Shown: piece after piece, positions 23,871 to 36,049 of the stretch
Layout: each line of letters begins with the position of its first letter
Position numbering within the stretch: the first letter of the stretch is position 1
Source of the DNA: Armigeres subalbatus
Lineage: Eukaryota > Arthropoda > Insecta > Diptera > Culicidae
Direction of reading: 5' to 3'
Assembly: GCF_024139115.2 (NCBI RefSeq)
Contig: NW_026943209.1
Coordinates: forward strand, 1-64,000
Length of the DNA: 64,000 nt
Translations under genes and position numbers: made by a program
Notes under the pieces: model-generated
The model's input: only the letters and a program-made list of their open reading frames with translations
What the model was told of the DNA's origin: nothing
The model's database searches: none

Positions 23871-24524
23871 AACTACAACTTGACAGATGATGGAAAATTT
23901 CCATCAGCAAAGATATTCTCGTACAAACCAAAGACCTTAATTGATCTATTACACCCTAAAAGTAATTATAAAAATCAGCTCTCTTTATTACCCGACAATG
24001 ACGAATCAAATTTAAGGGACGGTACTTTGTCAAATTCCAAAGTTGATCCTTTTGACAAACTGATGGCCGGAGATGAGTTATGGTATAAAAACCATAACCC
24101 GCACCATCAAGTTAGATGGCTAAAGGCAGTTTTTATAAGAAAATTTTCTATGAACACCTTCCAGGTACAGCTTGGAAGCGCGGTCACTATGGCTCACAGG
24201 AGCCAACTGAGGATTGCGAAAGACTCTGAGACGAACGACAGACCCAACGTAACAATTTCTACACGACGACAATTGCAAACGATAACGAGGCAAAGGCCGG
24301 GAATCGAAAACGAATCGAATGGGTCGGGGGAACGCGATGGCCAGGAGTTTGAAGAAATGGTGGTGGACTTGGGAGCTTCGCCGTTGCCAGTTAGACGGAA
24401 CAGAAAGCGAAAGCAAGTTACAAGCGACCGGAGCGATTTGAATTTGAGACGTTCCAAACGTCTACGCAAATCGACTAGACAGGAAGAATTTTGGTACCCT
24501 AGGCCATTGGACAAGGACAAGTAA
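23871..24524 (+). pseudogene. Integrase C-terminal part of the old gypsy-type element
   Basis: Open reading frame ending at TAA 24522-24524. It begins 'LTDDGKFPSAKIFSYKPK', contains a DNA-binding-like 'AGDELWYKNH...VRWLKAVFI' segment, then a polar basic tail (RRNRKRKQ, LRRSKRLRKS). It is the continuation of the integrase cut by the RTE-like insertion. No lesions are seen in this part. Confidence 0.75.
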
Positions 24525-24702
24525 TGTTTAAATAAGTGAACTATTATGGTGATTAATGTCACCTTCGAATTATAAGATGTTTGATGTTTTCTATTATTTT
24601 GAGTTTTATGCTTCGAGCATAATATTAAGTATAGATTCTAAATAAAAAAATGAAATGAATGAAGTTTAACTTGAAAGAAGTTCTCTACTTTCCAAAGGGG
24701 AA

Positions 24703-24871
24703 CACCTTTATAGTATATATTGTGGTATTCAATGTATCTACGAAACTGAGGAATATAGATTTGGGTCGATCTGAACAAGCGAATCAGTTTTAGATCAGAC
24801 TGCCTAGAGTAAAGAAGTGTCTTCATCTCTAATATACCGAACCTCCTAAACTTCCAAACTGATACTTAATA
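24703..24871 (+). repeat. 3' LTR of the old gypsy-type element
   Basis: 169-bp partner of 7922-8090. It is preceded by the purine-rich CCAAAGGGGAAC, a likely polypurine tract. Confidence 0.85.
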
Positions 24872-26090
24872 CTTAATACAATTATGCTTTTATGTTTCTG
24901 CGACCAGGATACCAGTCAAACGAATGCAGAAAAAAATTATTATTTTAAGCTAGCAACGGAATTAGAAGCCGCACCGATTTTAGCTAAAAAATCGAGAAAA
25001 TGTTTCCGGGGGTCCAACTTAAATATTCCGATGCTTTGGTGAACAAATGGTCATAGATGTGATATAATTCAACGCGCAAAAAATATTTTTTTAGAATTCA
25101 TAATCAAAATTAAGAAATATGTAAATGAAATAAAAATTGACTAAGTTGGAATAACTTTCAAAATTTTCAGGGGGGGGCACAAGTAGGTCTGGGGGGGAGG
25201 CAGCCCCCCCGGTCTTCCTTATTTACGCCAATGAACGCGAAGTAAAAAAAATCTACCTCGCGTAGCAGAAATTTGTTCAGCCAGGTGTACAATCGACCTT
25301 GTTGATGTTGAACGCGAAGTGATAAAACTTATGTCTGCATCAAAAAACATCATATTGAAGAATCTTATTAAACGAAGCACATTGATCTTGCGTTGGATTG
25401 ATTTGAAACACAGTTTTCATCTTCTTGTTTTCAAAATATCTTCGTTTACAATAAATATTTAGTCGCTTACCGGGGCTTCACATTAATTACTTTCACTACT
25501 AACCAAAAATTCCTTTCCCGTAGCGCTCACGGAGATGCAGAACATTCCTCGTTCTTTTATAACAGGGATTGTCAAACTAATTTTCATCTCCTAATCCTAA
25601 ATTGACTGTAAGGACGTGACCAGCATCGTTTATGGACATGAATTGGAAACTCCGAAGCATATATACAATAAGAATAACTTTTTTGGAGCCCAAGAATATT
25701 ATTCAATTGGTGGCGAACGGAAGTGTTTTCGATTTTCATCTGTCGTATTTCCGATTCCCATTAAAAACTAAATGAAAAATTCTTCCAAATTGATGGATGG
25801 AATACTAATTGTAGTGATCCTTTGTAAAATTTAGTGATTATTATTGTGTTAATGAAGTTTGTGTGAAGTGATGAGGGGATTCTCCATCAAGAATTCATGA
25901 ATCAACTCAATAAATCGCTGGCTTCAACTCTCGCTGTTTTATTTATCGAGGAGGTAGTGAAGGACGCTTTCTCAAGCCAACAAATGTGATGTCGTGACAG
26001 AAATTTCAATTCAAAACTGACGATCCAAAGAAGCTGAAGTATAAAACGGACCCAAGAATTTGGTGAGCAAGTTCCAGTTGTTTTCATTAA
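24872..26090. other. No gene seen
   Basis: AT-rich. A G-rich stretch at about 25170-25230 ('AGGCAGCCCCCCCGG', then 'TTTACGCCAATGA') looks like the decayed end of a hAT-type repeat. Nothing else is supported. Confidence 0.5.
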
Positions 26091-26542
26091 CCCTCTAAGA
26101 CCCAAATGTTCGTATTTACTCCAAACCACTTTTTTCTTTTAATAGTTTTTTATCCTCGGACATATTTTTTTGAATCTGCTTATAATTTCCGAATTTCCGT
26201 CTTTTTGAAAGTCGTATGTAATTTTTAAATTTTCTTGTAATAAATTCGAGACCTAAGAAAGTATCATGTATAACCATATAGATCTCCATTACATTTAGTT
26301 GTGGATGAATTCTAAGCTTATAATTATTTACTTTCCAAAGCGATTGGAATTTAAACACCACACTAATTTTCAACATTTTTTTATTACTTGGATTCTCCAA
26401 TTTAGCTTTAAATAACTTTGAATCACGCATCTAAGTCTATATTATTGAACAAAATCAAAATGAGTCATGAATTATGGTTATTTGAAAACTTAATAAATAA
26501 ATACGATACCCCATCTTGGTCTCGGTCTTGGGAATTAGAGGG
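26091..26542. mobile_element. piggyBac-type MITE
   Basis: Ends CCCTCTAAGACCCAA and CTTGGGAATTAGAGGG, both flanked by TTAA (26087-26090 and 26543-26546). TTAA duplication and CCC ends are piggyBac features. 452 bp with no transposase. Confidence 0.75.
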
Positions 26543-26546
26543 TTAA

Positions 26547-29233
26547 TTATATTTTTAATTTGATGTTTTATACCTCTTGTATATTGAAAACTAAATACGT
26601 ACAGGGCATCGTTTGCTACTATTGCCGCGGATATTGTGGGAGTCCCAGGTATCCGGTTCACGCTCTAGTTGGCAACGGTGGCTCTTCTCGACCTTCTACT
26701 CCCTGAGTAGTCAGTACGAATAAGGGCGTCCTTGTGATGTTTTGCTGTACCTGTTATGGATAGCTAGTGCATCCTCATCCCCTACACTCTCTGAAGACAC
26801 CCTTGTTGCTTCAGCAGTGATTCCTTTTTACAGCACTAGTGTTCATAACAAAAAGGGCACCATTACGGAGCATGAGATATGATCAAATTATTCGTAGTAC
26901 TACTTGATCAACACCCCCGGCTGGGTGAGGGATAGAGGATGACCCACACACACACACACCCAAGAATATTATTCAATTAGTGAGCTGTGCATATTTACTG
27001 TTTCTCAGCCAATCAAGAAATTCAATCTGAAACACATATCTTTGTGCATTTTAGAAAGGTGCACAGGATTCTTCTAAGCCCTCATGTTCTAATTTTGGCT
27101 CAATACTATAAAAACATAATTACATTATTCTTAAGTGAACTAAGGTTTTAAACGAAATTTGAATCCGTATATGAAAAATCCCAAAATTTCTATATTTTTT
27201 TATCCTTGCTTATATTAAACTGATATAAAATTGATCATATTCGGGAGCACACGCTACACGATGAAATCCTTTGAAACAGCACAAATTCTGGGGTATTGCC
27301 TTATCGTCAATGGTATATGCGGCGAAAATGCGGTGAATTATGACAGACTGCCTCTTCTGTTATTATAACTCTATTGGGCGCAAAACAGTTATTTGACTTC
27401 GAAAAAGTGAAATCAGAATTGCGTACATAATATAAAACCAATTTAATAAAAATTCCGCGGAAAAAAAATTAAATTTCGTTTCGTTTCGAAAAATTTCGAA
27501 TTAAATGAACCTTGATTTCGTATCGTTTCGAAGTCTCGAAAGTAAATCTATATTTCGTTTCGTTTCGATCCGAATCAACATAGACATTTTAAATTTCGTT
27601 TCGTTTCGTTAGGAAAAAGTGTGTTATCGCATACCCTTAACTCGGTGTTCTGTTGGTGTGTGGTGCTGGTGCTGAGGTGTATCCCACGGCGTTGGCTTAA
27701 CATATCCTGTCTGGACAGATATAGGGGACAAGATCACTGGCGTGCTGCCGACATCCCCGTTGCTTTACACGCCATTGATACTACACTAACGCGTCGTGGA
27801 TTTTGAGGATTAATAAAAGGCCAATTTCAAAGAAAGGGAAATTCATTATTTTAAGCGGAAAGGTATTCAAGAGCCAAATCAGGTGGAGAGGTGTTTCATA
27901 CTCTTTGATTAATGATTTAGCAAGTTATAGAACGTATATGAAGACAACCAATGAATGTATCTGAAAGATTTATTGTGGGTGCTGGAATGACTCATTGGCA
28001 GCCTCCTTAAGAGTTCCAGGAGGATTTAACAAAAATCAGTTGAAGTTTGTGAACAGATTTCACACCCACAACAATCACCTGTGCAGCATTTTTCAGATCA
28101 CCTCAAGGATCTTTTTCGATTTCTTCAGGACTGTTTGCTAGTTGAAAGGTATCCTGAAATAAAAATCGAAAAATACTAACCCTGAGGTTACCCGCAACCT
28201 CCGTTTCCCGAAAACGGCGACCGTCTCTGCTTTCAAGCTGTCCCTAGCTCAATCACCTGCGGGATTTTATATCCCTAAAGTCATGCACCCAATATTTTAA
28301 AAGATTGGAATGAAAAATATAGACATATGGCATGTTTTGGACAGATTCCAAGCACAAAACAGATAGACATCATAGAACAAACAGCAAAATTCAAAGTGAA
28401 CTCTTTGTGTATCAACAATTGACGAACGGCCCTCCCGTGTATCCAAGGCGATAGAGAGAAACAGAAAAGCATGCGCTGCTGCTCTGTCTTATGCTCGTTG
28501 TTGAGTAAAGCTTGACTTCCACCGCTAGGTTTGCTAGCGTTTCAAAATCAGGGAAGGACCACATTCTACGGCAAAGATGCCTATATGTTATGTGTTCCAA
28601 GGCTACTTGACCAGTACCATAAAATCTGTACACATCAAACGTGAAATACAAACAACCACAGTTTATTATGGCTAGCGTAAAAAGCTGGATAGTACCTAAT
28701 AACCTGAAGGTCGTGAATTCAGTCGCGTGTTGTACACCGTCGAGAGTTTTGAGCGCAGGCATACTGCAACGAGGTAGTGGTCGGCTTCAATATTCGCATA
28801 AGTGCGGTAAGTACGGACGATCGTGATGTCGGAGAAGAATTTGATAGTTATTAAAGTTATTAAAGTTGTTAGTTATTTAAGGGTGGTTAATAAGCCGTTC
28901 CCTATCTTGCAAATTTCAAAATTCTATGGTTTCGCAGTTGGAAAATGTTCATATCAATGAAAAATGAAACCCTAATATGATGCTCATTACTAAACCAAAC
29001 GTGTCATCATACATGACATTTTTTTGTTAATAATTGTTTTGACATAATATGATTAGCATTTATTACGGCTTTTGTAAAAAAAATGTTCTGAAAATGCAGG
29101 AAAAATGTACTTTCTCTGGATTGCCAACAAAATTTCGTAGAGGTACCTTTTGTTTGTTGCTTAGCTTCTTCTGAAAATCTACTGTGTTTAGTAGCAAGTA
29201 ATAGAAATCGATTTCTTTTAGCTCATATGTCTA
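26547..29233. other. No gene supported; scattered simple repeats
   Basis: Includes (CA)n at 26945-26961 and an ATTTCG/TTTCGTTTCG-rich stretch at 27465-27612 that resembles a hAT subterminal region with only one end recognisable. A 116-codon minus frame at 28412-28762 has no motif I recognise and no flanking support. Confidence 0.5.
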
Positions 29234-29598
29234 TTAGGTATAATCTTGCATAAGCTTAATAGGTTGCTCTGCGAAATTATTCACTACCTTGAGATTGTTT
29301 ATAATTTCTTGATAAATTTGATATTCAAGATTTGTGCTCCACTCCACTGCTTTCTCCAAAGAAAGCTCAGTGTCAAACAAAGACAGGTAGATGAGTTCCT
29401 CACGTATGTGGCACAAGTAAGTTTCAAACTTTTTTTAGCAGCTCCAGCAGCTTCTGGGTGATGAGACTCAAATTTCATAATATCAGCAATAAGTCTTAGG
29501 ATACTGCGAGGAGCAGATGAGCTGAACGGTGCAGGAAACCATGTGTCATCACAAACTCCTACTATTAACGCACACGTGACCACCAGCCGAAACCCCAT
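29234..29598 (-). pseudogene. Candidate small secreted-protein gene, frameshifted
   Basis: Starts at 29598 with MGFRLVVTCALIVGVCDDTW, a plausible signal peptide (hydrophobic LVVTCALIVGV), in the context CAAGATGG. It runs through 'SILRLIADIMKFESHHPEA' to a run of seven A near 29436. One extra A there would move it into the frame 'FETYLCHIREELIYLSLF...', which continues 60 codons to a double stop at 29234. Either a decayed gene or a base-count error in the homopolymer. I do not recognise the family. No repeat hallmarks are nearby, so it could be a real host gene of about 120 codons. Confidence 0.4.
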
Positions 29599-29639
29599 CT
29601 TGAATAACTTTAAAAAATATTTTAAAAGTTTGGTTTACT

Positions 29640-31600
29640 TACGATATTCGGAGATCGTTTTGTAAATTGCTGATGAAATTTTTTGATAAAGAATATTATT
29701 TAATTTTTTATAGAATAGTATTGTGTAAAGTACTTGTGCGGTCATATGCTTATGGGGTACTACTGATTTTGTAAGATCAATTTTAAAAGCACATCGTTAT
29801 TTAATGTTAAAAGTAGTGATCTGAAAATAAAATGGAAGTTCTCTAATTTTTTTTTTAACAACCAGTACAGCGCTTCACACCAAAAATCAAAGCATAGCCC
29901 AACCGACGATATTTCACCAACAGTTCCATCCTTCTTTTACGTGGAAAGGGTCAATTAAGGTTTCCGTTTACAAAAATCCAACGTGTCACGGCATGAATAA
30001 ACATTTCGCATCCGCAGCCGATGAATTTCCATACCAACATCGTGCGCGCCCGGGAAATGGAAAACTCAAACAAAAACGTGAATGCGTACGTTGAGTTTCG
30101 CTTCCATTGTCCCCGCCACGCTAAAACCAAATGGTAGATATGTAGTTGGCCCGGAGTAGAATCGAGCCTACACTGGTAGGCACTGGGACCGACCATCGCA
30201 TAGCATCGTTCATCGTGCCACGGAGACACCCTATTTGCGCAGGAGGCGTGCAAAAAATGGAAATGACACTACCCTTCGCCGTACCCGAATAAAAATCGAC
30301 GTTCTTATACAAGGCTTCGCTTCCAACACTAATTGGGAAATTGACTGTTTGCAGACGTTCATAAGAGCAACTTGTCCAACTCTTCACAGATACGCCATTT
30401 AGAAAAACACGATAAAGACATTACACGATGAATCATCTTAAAATCGTTGCAGTCAACTTTTATTCGGGGTTCTCGGTCCAACCAAACTCAGTGGGCTTTG
30501 GTTCCTGGGTACCCCAGTACTGGACCGCTGTCAGTACGGCGGAGATGAGTTTGAACGATTTGAATATTTATGACGTGACCTCGTCGCTAATTAAGGTTTT
30601 ATTAATTTATGGAAAAATAAATATTGTCCCAACGAAACGTGAGTGCGTTCTTTTTTGTTCGTTTTTCCATTTACCATCTGAGTTTGGGTTTGGCGGTTGG
30701 GGGCTATTTTTCCATCCTAAAAAAAACACGTTTGGGCTTTTATTCACCCACTGGAAACTGTTGCAACGAATGCAATCTATTTATTTTATTTCGCACTAAA
30801 ATTGAAAAATAAATCACAATGAGAGAAGCAATTCACCACCCGCTAATTGAATTAAAACATAAGATGGTGCAATCAAGCAATCAAGCCGATTTAGAAAGGA
30901 ACGAAATAAATTTAGTCGATGCAAATGCCCCGCTGTTTCGCCCTTCCTGTGTCTTCCGTTGTCACTCCGGCATAAAAAAAATATCGCCCGCCTGTGCGTG
31001 TGATTTGATTGCACCATCCAATCCATTATTGTCACCGATCCATCTTCCCGGGTGCCCGCCGGTGATGTCCTCCTGGTGAAATTAAATGTAAATTTAAAAG
31101 CGAATTTTATTGCCTGGTGTGGCTGTCGCCCTTTCTGGGTAGGTTAGGTGCGTATTTATTGTGCATTATTTTTAAAAACAAAAAGTGGAATTGAACCAGC
31201 AGCATTTACTTTGATTACACGCTGAGTGCTTTTGTTTTCGATGGATTACGCACTATTGAGAGGGAACATTTTATCCGTGAGGTAGACGTTCACATCTTTG
31301 ATGATCAAACTTGGATAAGTTAGAATATAGACGAAATGATGGTTTAAATAAAACTATTGCGAGCTTGTGAGTGGTAATGTTCTGCTGGAGGTGACTTGGC
31401 TTGATTCCAGTATCATTGTATCATTGTGTTTTTAATTAGTCTTTGATTTTTAAAAGAAAATTTTGTTGAGGTTGTTAAGATTCTGTAGAGATTCTGTTAA
31501 ATACACTCAACCAGCAAATGGCAGATTTTAATACAGTTCAGTTAGAACCTTTCAAAATTTTTTTTTTGAATGTCCCTGTGGGGGATGTTATGCCATTGAT
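29640..31600. other. Non-repetitive region, no gene supported
   Basis: Mixed-composition sequence without TIRs or tandem repeats. Two overlapping minus frames (29951-30253 and 30121-30387) stay open for 89-101 codons with no recognisable motif. It could be intronic or intergenic host DNA. Confidence 0.4.
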
Positions 31601-31618
31601 AAGAAGAACATCTTCCCG

Positions 31619-31886
31619 GAGTAATTGCCGGAGGAACTACCGGAGGAACTTCCGGAGGAATTCCCGGAGGAACTTCCGGAGGAATTCCCGGAGGAACTAC
31701 CAGAGGAATTCCCGGAGGGACTTCCGAAGGAATTCCCGGAGGAACTTCCGGAAGAATTCCCGGAGGAACTTTCGGAGCAATTCTCGGAGGAACTTCCGGA
31801 GGAATTCCCGGAGAAACTTCTGGAGGAATTCCCGGAGGAACTTCCGGAGGAATTCCCGGAGGAATTCCCGAAGGAGTTTCGGGCAC
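31619..31886. repeat. GGAGGAACTTCC / GGAGGAATTCCC minisatellite
   Basis: About 22 tandem 12-bp half-units alternating GGAGGAACTTCC and GGAGGAATTCCC. All are multiples of three, so every frame stays open and yields low-complexity PEELPEEF-type peptides that are not credible genes. Confidence 0.95.
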
Positions 31887-32058
31887 AAGAAGGCGAGGTG
31901 CGCAGCGGGCAAGGTGGATCGATCAGGTAAAAGATGACTTGCGGACCCTCCGTAGACTGCGTGGTTGGCGACGTGTAGCCATGGACCGAGCCGAATGGAG
32001 AAGACTCTTATATACCGCACAGGCCACTTCGGCCTTAGTCTGAATAAATAAATAATAG
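31887..32058 (+). pseudogene. 3' end of an RTE-like element, 5'-truncated
   Basis: From 'GCACAAGAAGGCGAGGTGC' to 'TGAATAAATAAATAATAG' it matches the 3' end of the 20556-23858 element (23686-23858), including the 'LRGWR..MDRAEWR' end and the AATAAA-type tail. It abuts the minisatellite directly. Confidence 0.85.
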
Positions 32059-33482
32059 ATTGGTCAGATAGTTTCATAGATCTCCGTCATTGAGATAGAT
32101 GATTGCGGGAGTTAAAATAATGAGCTTGAATTGATCAAGGATAAAAATGTATGCACTTTGTTTTCGAGACAGGTTTCAGATGAGTAAGTAATTGAAAGAG
32201 TATACTTAACCAGCTCAGCTTAGCTCAGACTGACATTACATGTCATGGTTGCTGTTCCATGGTTCATCAGAACTGGTTAAAATTACATTACAATTAGGAA
32301 AGGATGTGTGTAATTGCACGCAAAAAAAAACGTTCCAGAATTCGTGAACCAGCAAAAATACACCGTGATTTAAATCATGGATTCGGGTACACCAGTCACG
32401 TTTTCCAGAACGTTCCAGTAAACGTGACTGTGTTCCCGAATCCGTGGCTGTTGTTCACGAAAAAATACACCGTGAACTTGTTAGTTCACGAAACAAACAG
32501 AAAACTGATGAAAACGTGCAGAAGGGGTCGCATGTAGTTTGGAACAACTGATCATGAACGTTTTTAATGATGTTCGGGACGACTACACATTTAATCACTT
32601 CGGTCTTAAGAAAAGATAACTTAGCGTATTGCTCGGAATGACCAAGCAAAAAAAAAAACGATTTGACCAAATCCAAAATTCAAAAAAAAATTAAAAAAAC
32701 CATGTCAACGCTTACTCCTATTTAAAAAAATGTATATAAGATAAAGGATCGTAATCGAACGAAAAGAAAACATGAACCTTGTAGAGAATAGTTTTTCTAA
32801 TTAAACTGAACTAAACATCGCTGACTTAGGATTATGCATAATGTGATAATTATCGGCATATTAGTGTTCTGATTCAACACACGCTAAGTTGCATATCGTG
32901 TTTATAAGCAACAATCTTTAGAAATTTTAAACGATGTAGTGTGAAATGCTTTGATTCCAATGGAAACAGAGAGCATAGTGATGGCCTATTGAACATTGAT
33001 TAATTCCAATAGAATTGGTAGTTTTGACAGAATTTTGGTATTAAATAGAAGTGAAAACGGAACGCAGATTATCACATTGCCAGAGTCCGAGAAGTAATAC
33101 GGTAATACTGTTACATATGCGAGACATTTGGGATATTGTTCAATACGAATGAGAAATCCAGGTTAGTACAAGGATATTATCGGAAGTTAGTATACCTGAA
33201 CGCATGCACTGTTTTCTTAGTTGAGATTACATTTCTTATTAGGCCTTTTCCGGTTGGCACCTTAGTATTCTTTAAACACTTCCACAGACAATAACTAAAA
33301 GGTTTCTAAGGCGAGTTACCATTTTTGCATTCGTGTTTCATGAAGCTAACAAGATGAATCTTGTGCCCAGGGAAGTAAAAAAAAATCACCCAGAAGATTT
33401 CCTAGACCGAACCGAGGGACGCCTTCTTTGTAGCAGCAGCATAGATCAAACCGGTACGCTAAGGATGGCCCCAGTATGCATG
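32059..33482. other. No gene seen; short palindromic repeat at 32383-32447
   Basis: GGATTCGGG...CCCGAATCC with inner CACGTTT/AAACGTG forms a ~65-bp hairpin inside a short repeat bounded by 'AAAAATACACCGTGA' (about 32354 and 32461). The segment at 33360-33475 ('GTGCCCAGGGAAGT', 'CCTAGACCGAACCGAGG') resembles a decayed SINE. Confidence 0.5.
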
Positions 33483-33652
33483 CACTACATCAGCGGTTCT
33501 CAACCTGGGGTACATGTACCCCTGGGGGTACCTTCGTTGGCCCTAGGGGGTACCTCGGACAAAAATGCGTAATGGCGGACGTATTACAATTCCAATCAAA
33601 ACTCGTTGTTACCGTTTTGATAATTGTGTATTTTTATTTCAAAAATTTATAT

Positions 33653-35878
33653 TGTAGAGTAGAGTGGGGCAAGAGTGCGCGTGGGGTAAGAGTACGTTTT
33701 CGATTTTTTGAAGTAATAAAAAAAGATAAACTAGCAGCACTGCATCAGTTTGACAGGTATTCTGGCCAACTATTATCATGTGTAATTGTAAACGATTTGA
33801 ATAAACAACAAGGGAGATATGGAGTTAGATAACTTTTTGGTCATTTTGCTAAAAATAATTGGATTTCCGCAACTTGTATTTCATTACCATATATACTAGA
33901 GTGGGGCGCAGTTGTATGGAAAAACTCAAACTTCGTCCGATCAAGTGAGATCAAGGTTTTTCTGAATAGTTTTGGGACCCCAATCAACTGTGCAAAATAT
34001 GGGCTCGATTGGTTGCGACCTCGCATGCCGCATCGCGTTTTAAATTTACATGGAAATTAGTATGGGAAAACGTACTTTTTTACATTTTTGCTATTAGCAG
34101 CTTCAATTTATCATCAATCACGTGACTCAATACGTTAGCATATAGTCTGGAAGATGCCGAAAGACTTTGCCGAAGAAGGTACATAGCTGGAAGGTCTACA
34201 AAAAATGTTATCACGTTTTGAAAATTGATTGTTCAAACCATATGCAAGAAATCAATGTTTCTGCCAGCACTACCAGACGACCTATGGGTATCAAAGGGCA
34301 AAACCCATATTCCTTCTTGTCGGATTTTTTTCCTTGTGAAATGATTGCGGATAGCTCCCATAGGCAATAAAGCCCTATAAGATCAATTATTTTGAAATAA
34401 CACTCAGTTAAATTATTGGTCTACGTAGTTCGGCAGTGCTGGCAGAATAAACGATTTTTTGCATATGGTTTGAACACTCAATCTTTGAAGCGTTATAACT
34501 TTTTTCGTGGACGTTCCAGCAACGTGCCTTCTTCAGCAAAGTTTTTCGGCATCCTTTGGGTTATACTTTAACGCAATGAGCCACTTGGTTTACGATGAAC
34601 TGAAACCTCTAGTAGTAGAAATGCAAAAATATACGTTTTCCCATACTAATTTCCATACAAACTTCAAACGCGATGCGGAAAGCAAGGAAGCAACCAATCG
34701 GTCCCAAACTCTGCACAGTTGTTCAGGACCCAGAATGGCTTCGAAAAACCATTGATTTGAAAAAATTACCATGACGCCCCACTCTAATATATACGTTCAA
34801 TCAGGTGAACATTATACCATTTCGATAACCTTTTGTATAGAGTACTTTATGGTACAGAACACCAATCCGGTTTGTTTTCCAAGAAGTCAAAACCATTACT
34901 TGAATAATTTTTGGGACTCTGGGGTAAAAGTACGCAGGAACCAGTGGGGCAAGAGTACGCATATGAATCTTCAAGTTATGATGTCAAACCCGTATCTCCG
35001 GCCGAAATAAGACTTCTTCCAAAGCGTAAAGATTCACAACTAAGAAAAAAGGGACAGAATTCGAAATTATCACAAGTTTTTAGGATAAGTTGAAGTAATT
35101 CGGTGTTAGGAAGGACTTAGCGAAAAAAGCACTGAAGCGAAATAATGAAATTGTACTAGGACTTGTTGTACACCTAAACATAGTACGAAAACATAATTTC
35201 ATCTAAATGATAATTTCAGTCAATCAAAAGAAACATTCATAAATTACGCAACGTTTAGCTGGGAGGGGTTGCGAGATGTGTGACGATCCATATAATTTTT
35301 AGAGGATTCATACAAATAGTATAAGATAGGGGGGGGGAGGAGTGATGAAATAGCCAAATTTTACGTTATGTGATTGATGGACTTTCTTTAAGGAAAATGC
35401 CTTTGTATACGCCACGCGAAACCTGATATATATTTTTACCTCTGTAGTTCTTTGTATATATAAAAAAACAATGGTTTTTCGTATCAAAGTGCACATTTTT
35501 AGGACCCCCTCCCCCTTTAAGAGTTACGTAATCTTTAAACTTTCCCTAATATATGCTCATTAAACATCAATTAAATGTTATTAACTCTTATTTGTGTTAA
35601 TATATACTTACAGCACATGATTGGATAAATGCGTACTCTTACTCCACCCAATGCGCACTTTTACCCCACCGGTGGGGTAAGAGTGCGTTTTTCACTTGTC
35701 TTGCAATAAGGGTTCTACTAAAACGAATCTCAATAATTTCAATACTTTTTCCACTGGGTAACATAAAGGAAGAGTATATGAATCATCGACACTGATTTGA
35801 TATGCAGAAGCTTGCTTCATAAGGGCCACATGATCGATTGAAAACTAAGTGCGTACTCTTGCCCCACTCTACTCTACA
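33653..35878. mobile_element. Nested TIR element with repeated GTGGGGYAAGAGTRCG motif
   Basis: Left TGTAGAGTAGAGTGGGGCAA and its inverse at the right give a TIR of more than 25 bp with one mismatch. The motif GTGGGGYAAGAGTRCG occurs in both orientations near 33665, 33682, 34918, 34945, 35630, 35665 and 35850. No transposase was seen, and the target duplication is ambiguous. Confidence 0.75.
33897..34790. repeat. Long imperfect foldback element
   Basis: TAGAGTGGGGCGC at 33897 and GCCCCACTCTA near 34787 close an imperfect palindrome. Inner matches include 'ACATGGAAATTAGTATGGGA' against its inverse near 34645, and 'TTCAAACCATATGCAA' (34233) against its inverse (about 34460). Confidence 0.7.
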
Positions 35879-36049
35879 TAATATGCAGTGCGATCAATAA
35901 ATTTCAATTGGATTCTGCCTTCCACAACCAGCACAATGTATGAAAGGCTGCGGAACAAAATATCGAAAGTGCAAAACGTCTTTTTTTCACTAGTGCTCAG
36001 TTGCTTCGTTGCAAGAGGATTAGAAGCACCCTTCTACGCATCTCATAAG

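Larger units (their letters stand above)
7922..24871 (+). mobile_element. Old Ty3/gypsy-type LTR retrotransposon with nested insertions
   Basis: Two 169-bp direct repeats (7922-8090 and 24703-24871) bound a primer-binding site, gag with a CCHC knuckle, protease, RT and integrase, all on the plus strand. The ~17-kb span greatly exceeds a normal 5-7 kb element because of nested insertions at 9146-13146, 13245-13556, 13983-14158, 15322-19588 and 20556-23858, plus a (TA)n replacement at 20211. LTRs differ at about five sites by eye. I could not find a convincing target duplication. The coding style resembles mag-like elements, but the clade is a guess. Confidence 0.85.

Noticed and set aside
28412..28762. 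116-codon minus frame as a host gene
   Set aside because: No motif, no signal peptide or clear homology, and composition like its surroundings.
29951..30387. Two overlapping minus frames of 89-101 codons
   Set aside because: Neither shows recognisable domains or splice-site support; could be chance in GC-richer DNA.
31518..31937. Overlapping Arg/Asn-rich and Glu/Pro-rich frames
   Set aside because: Same cause: minisatellite at 31619-31886.
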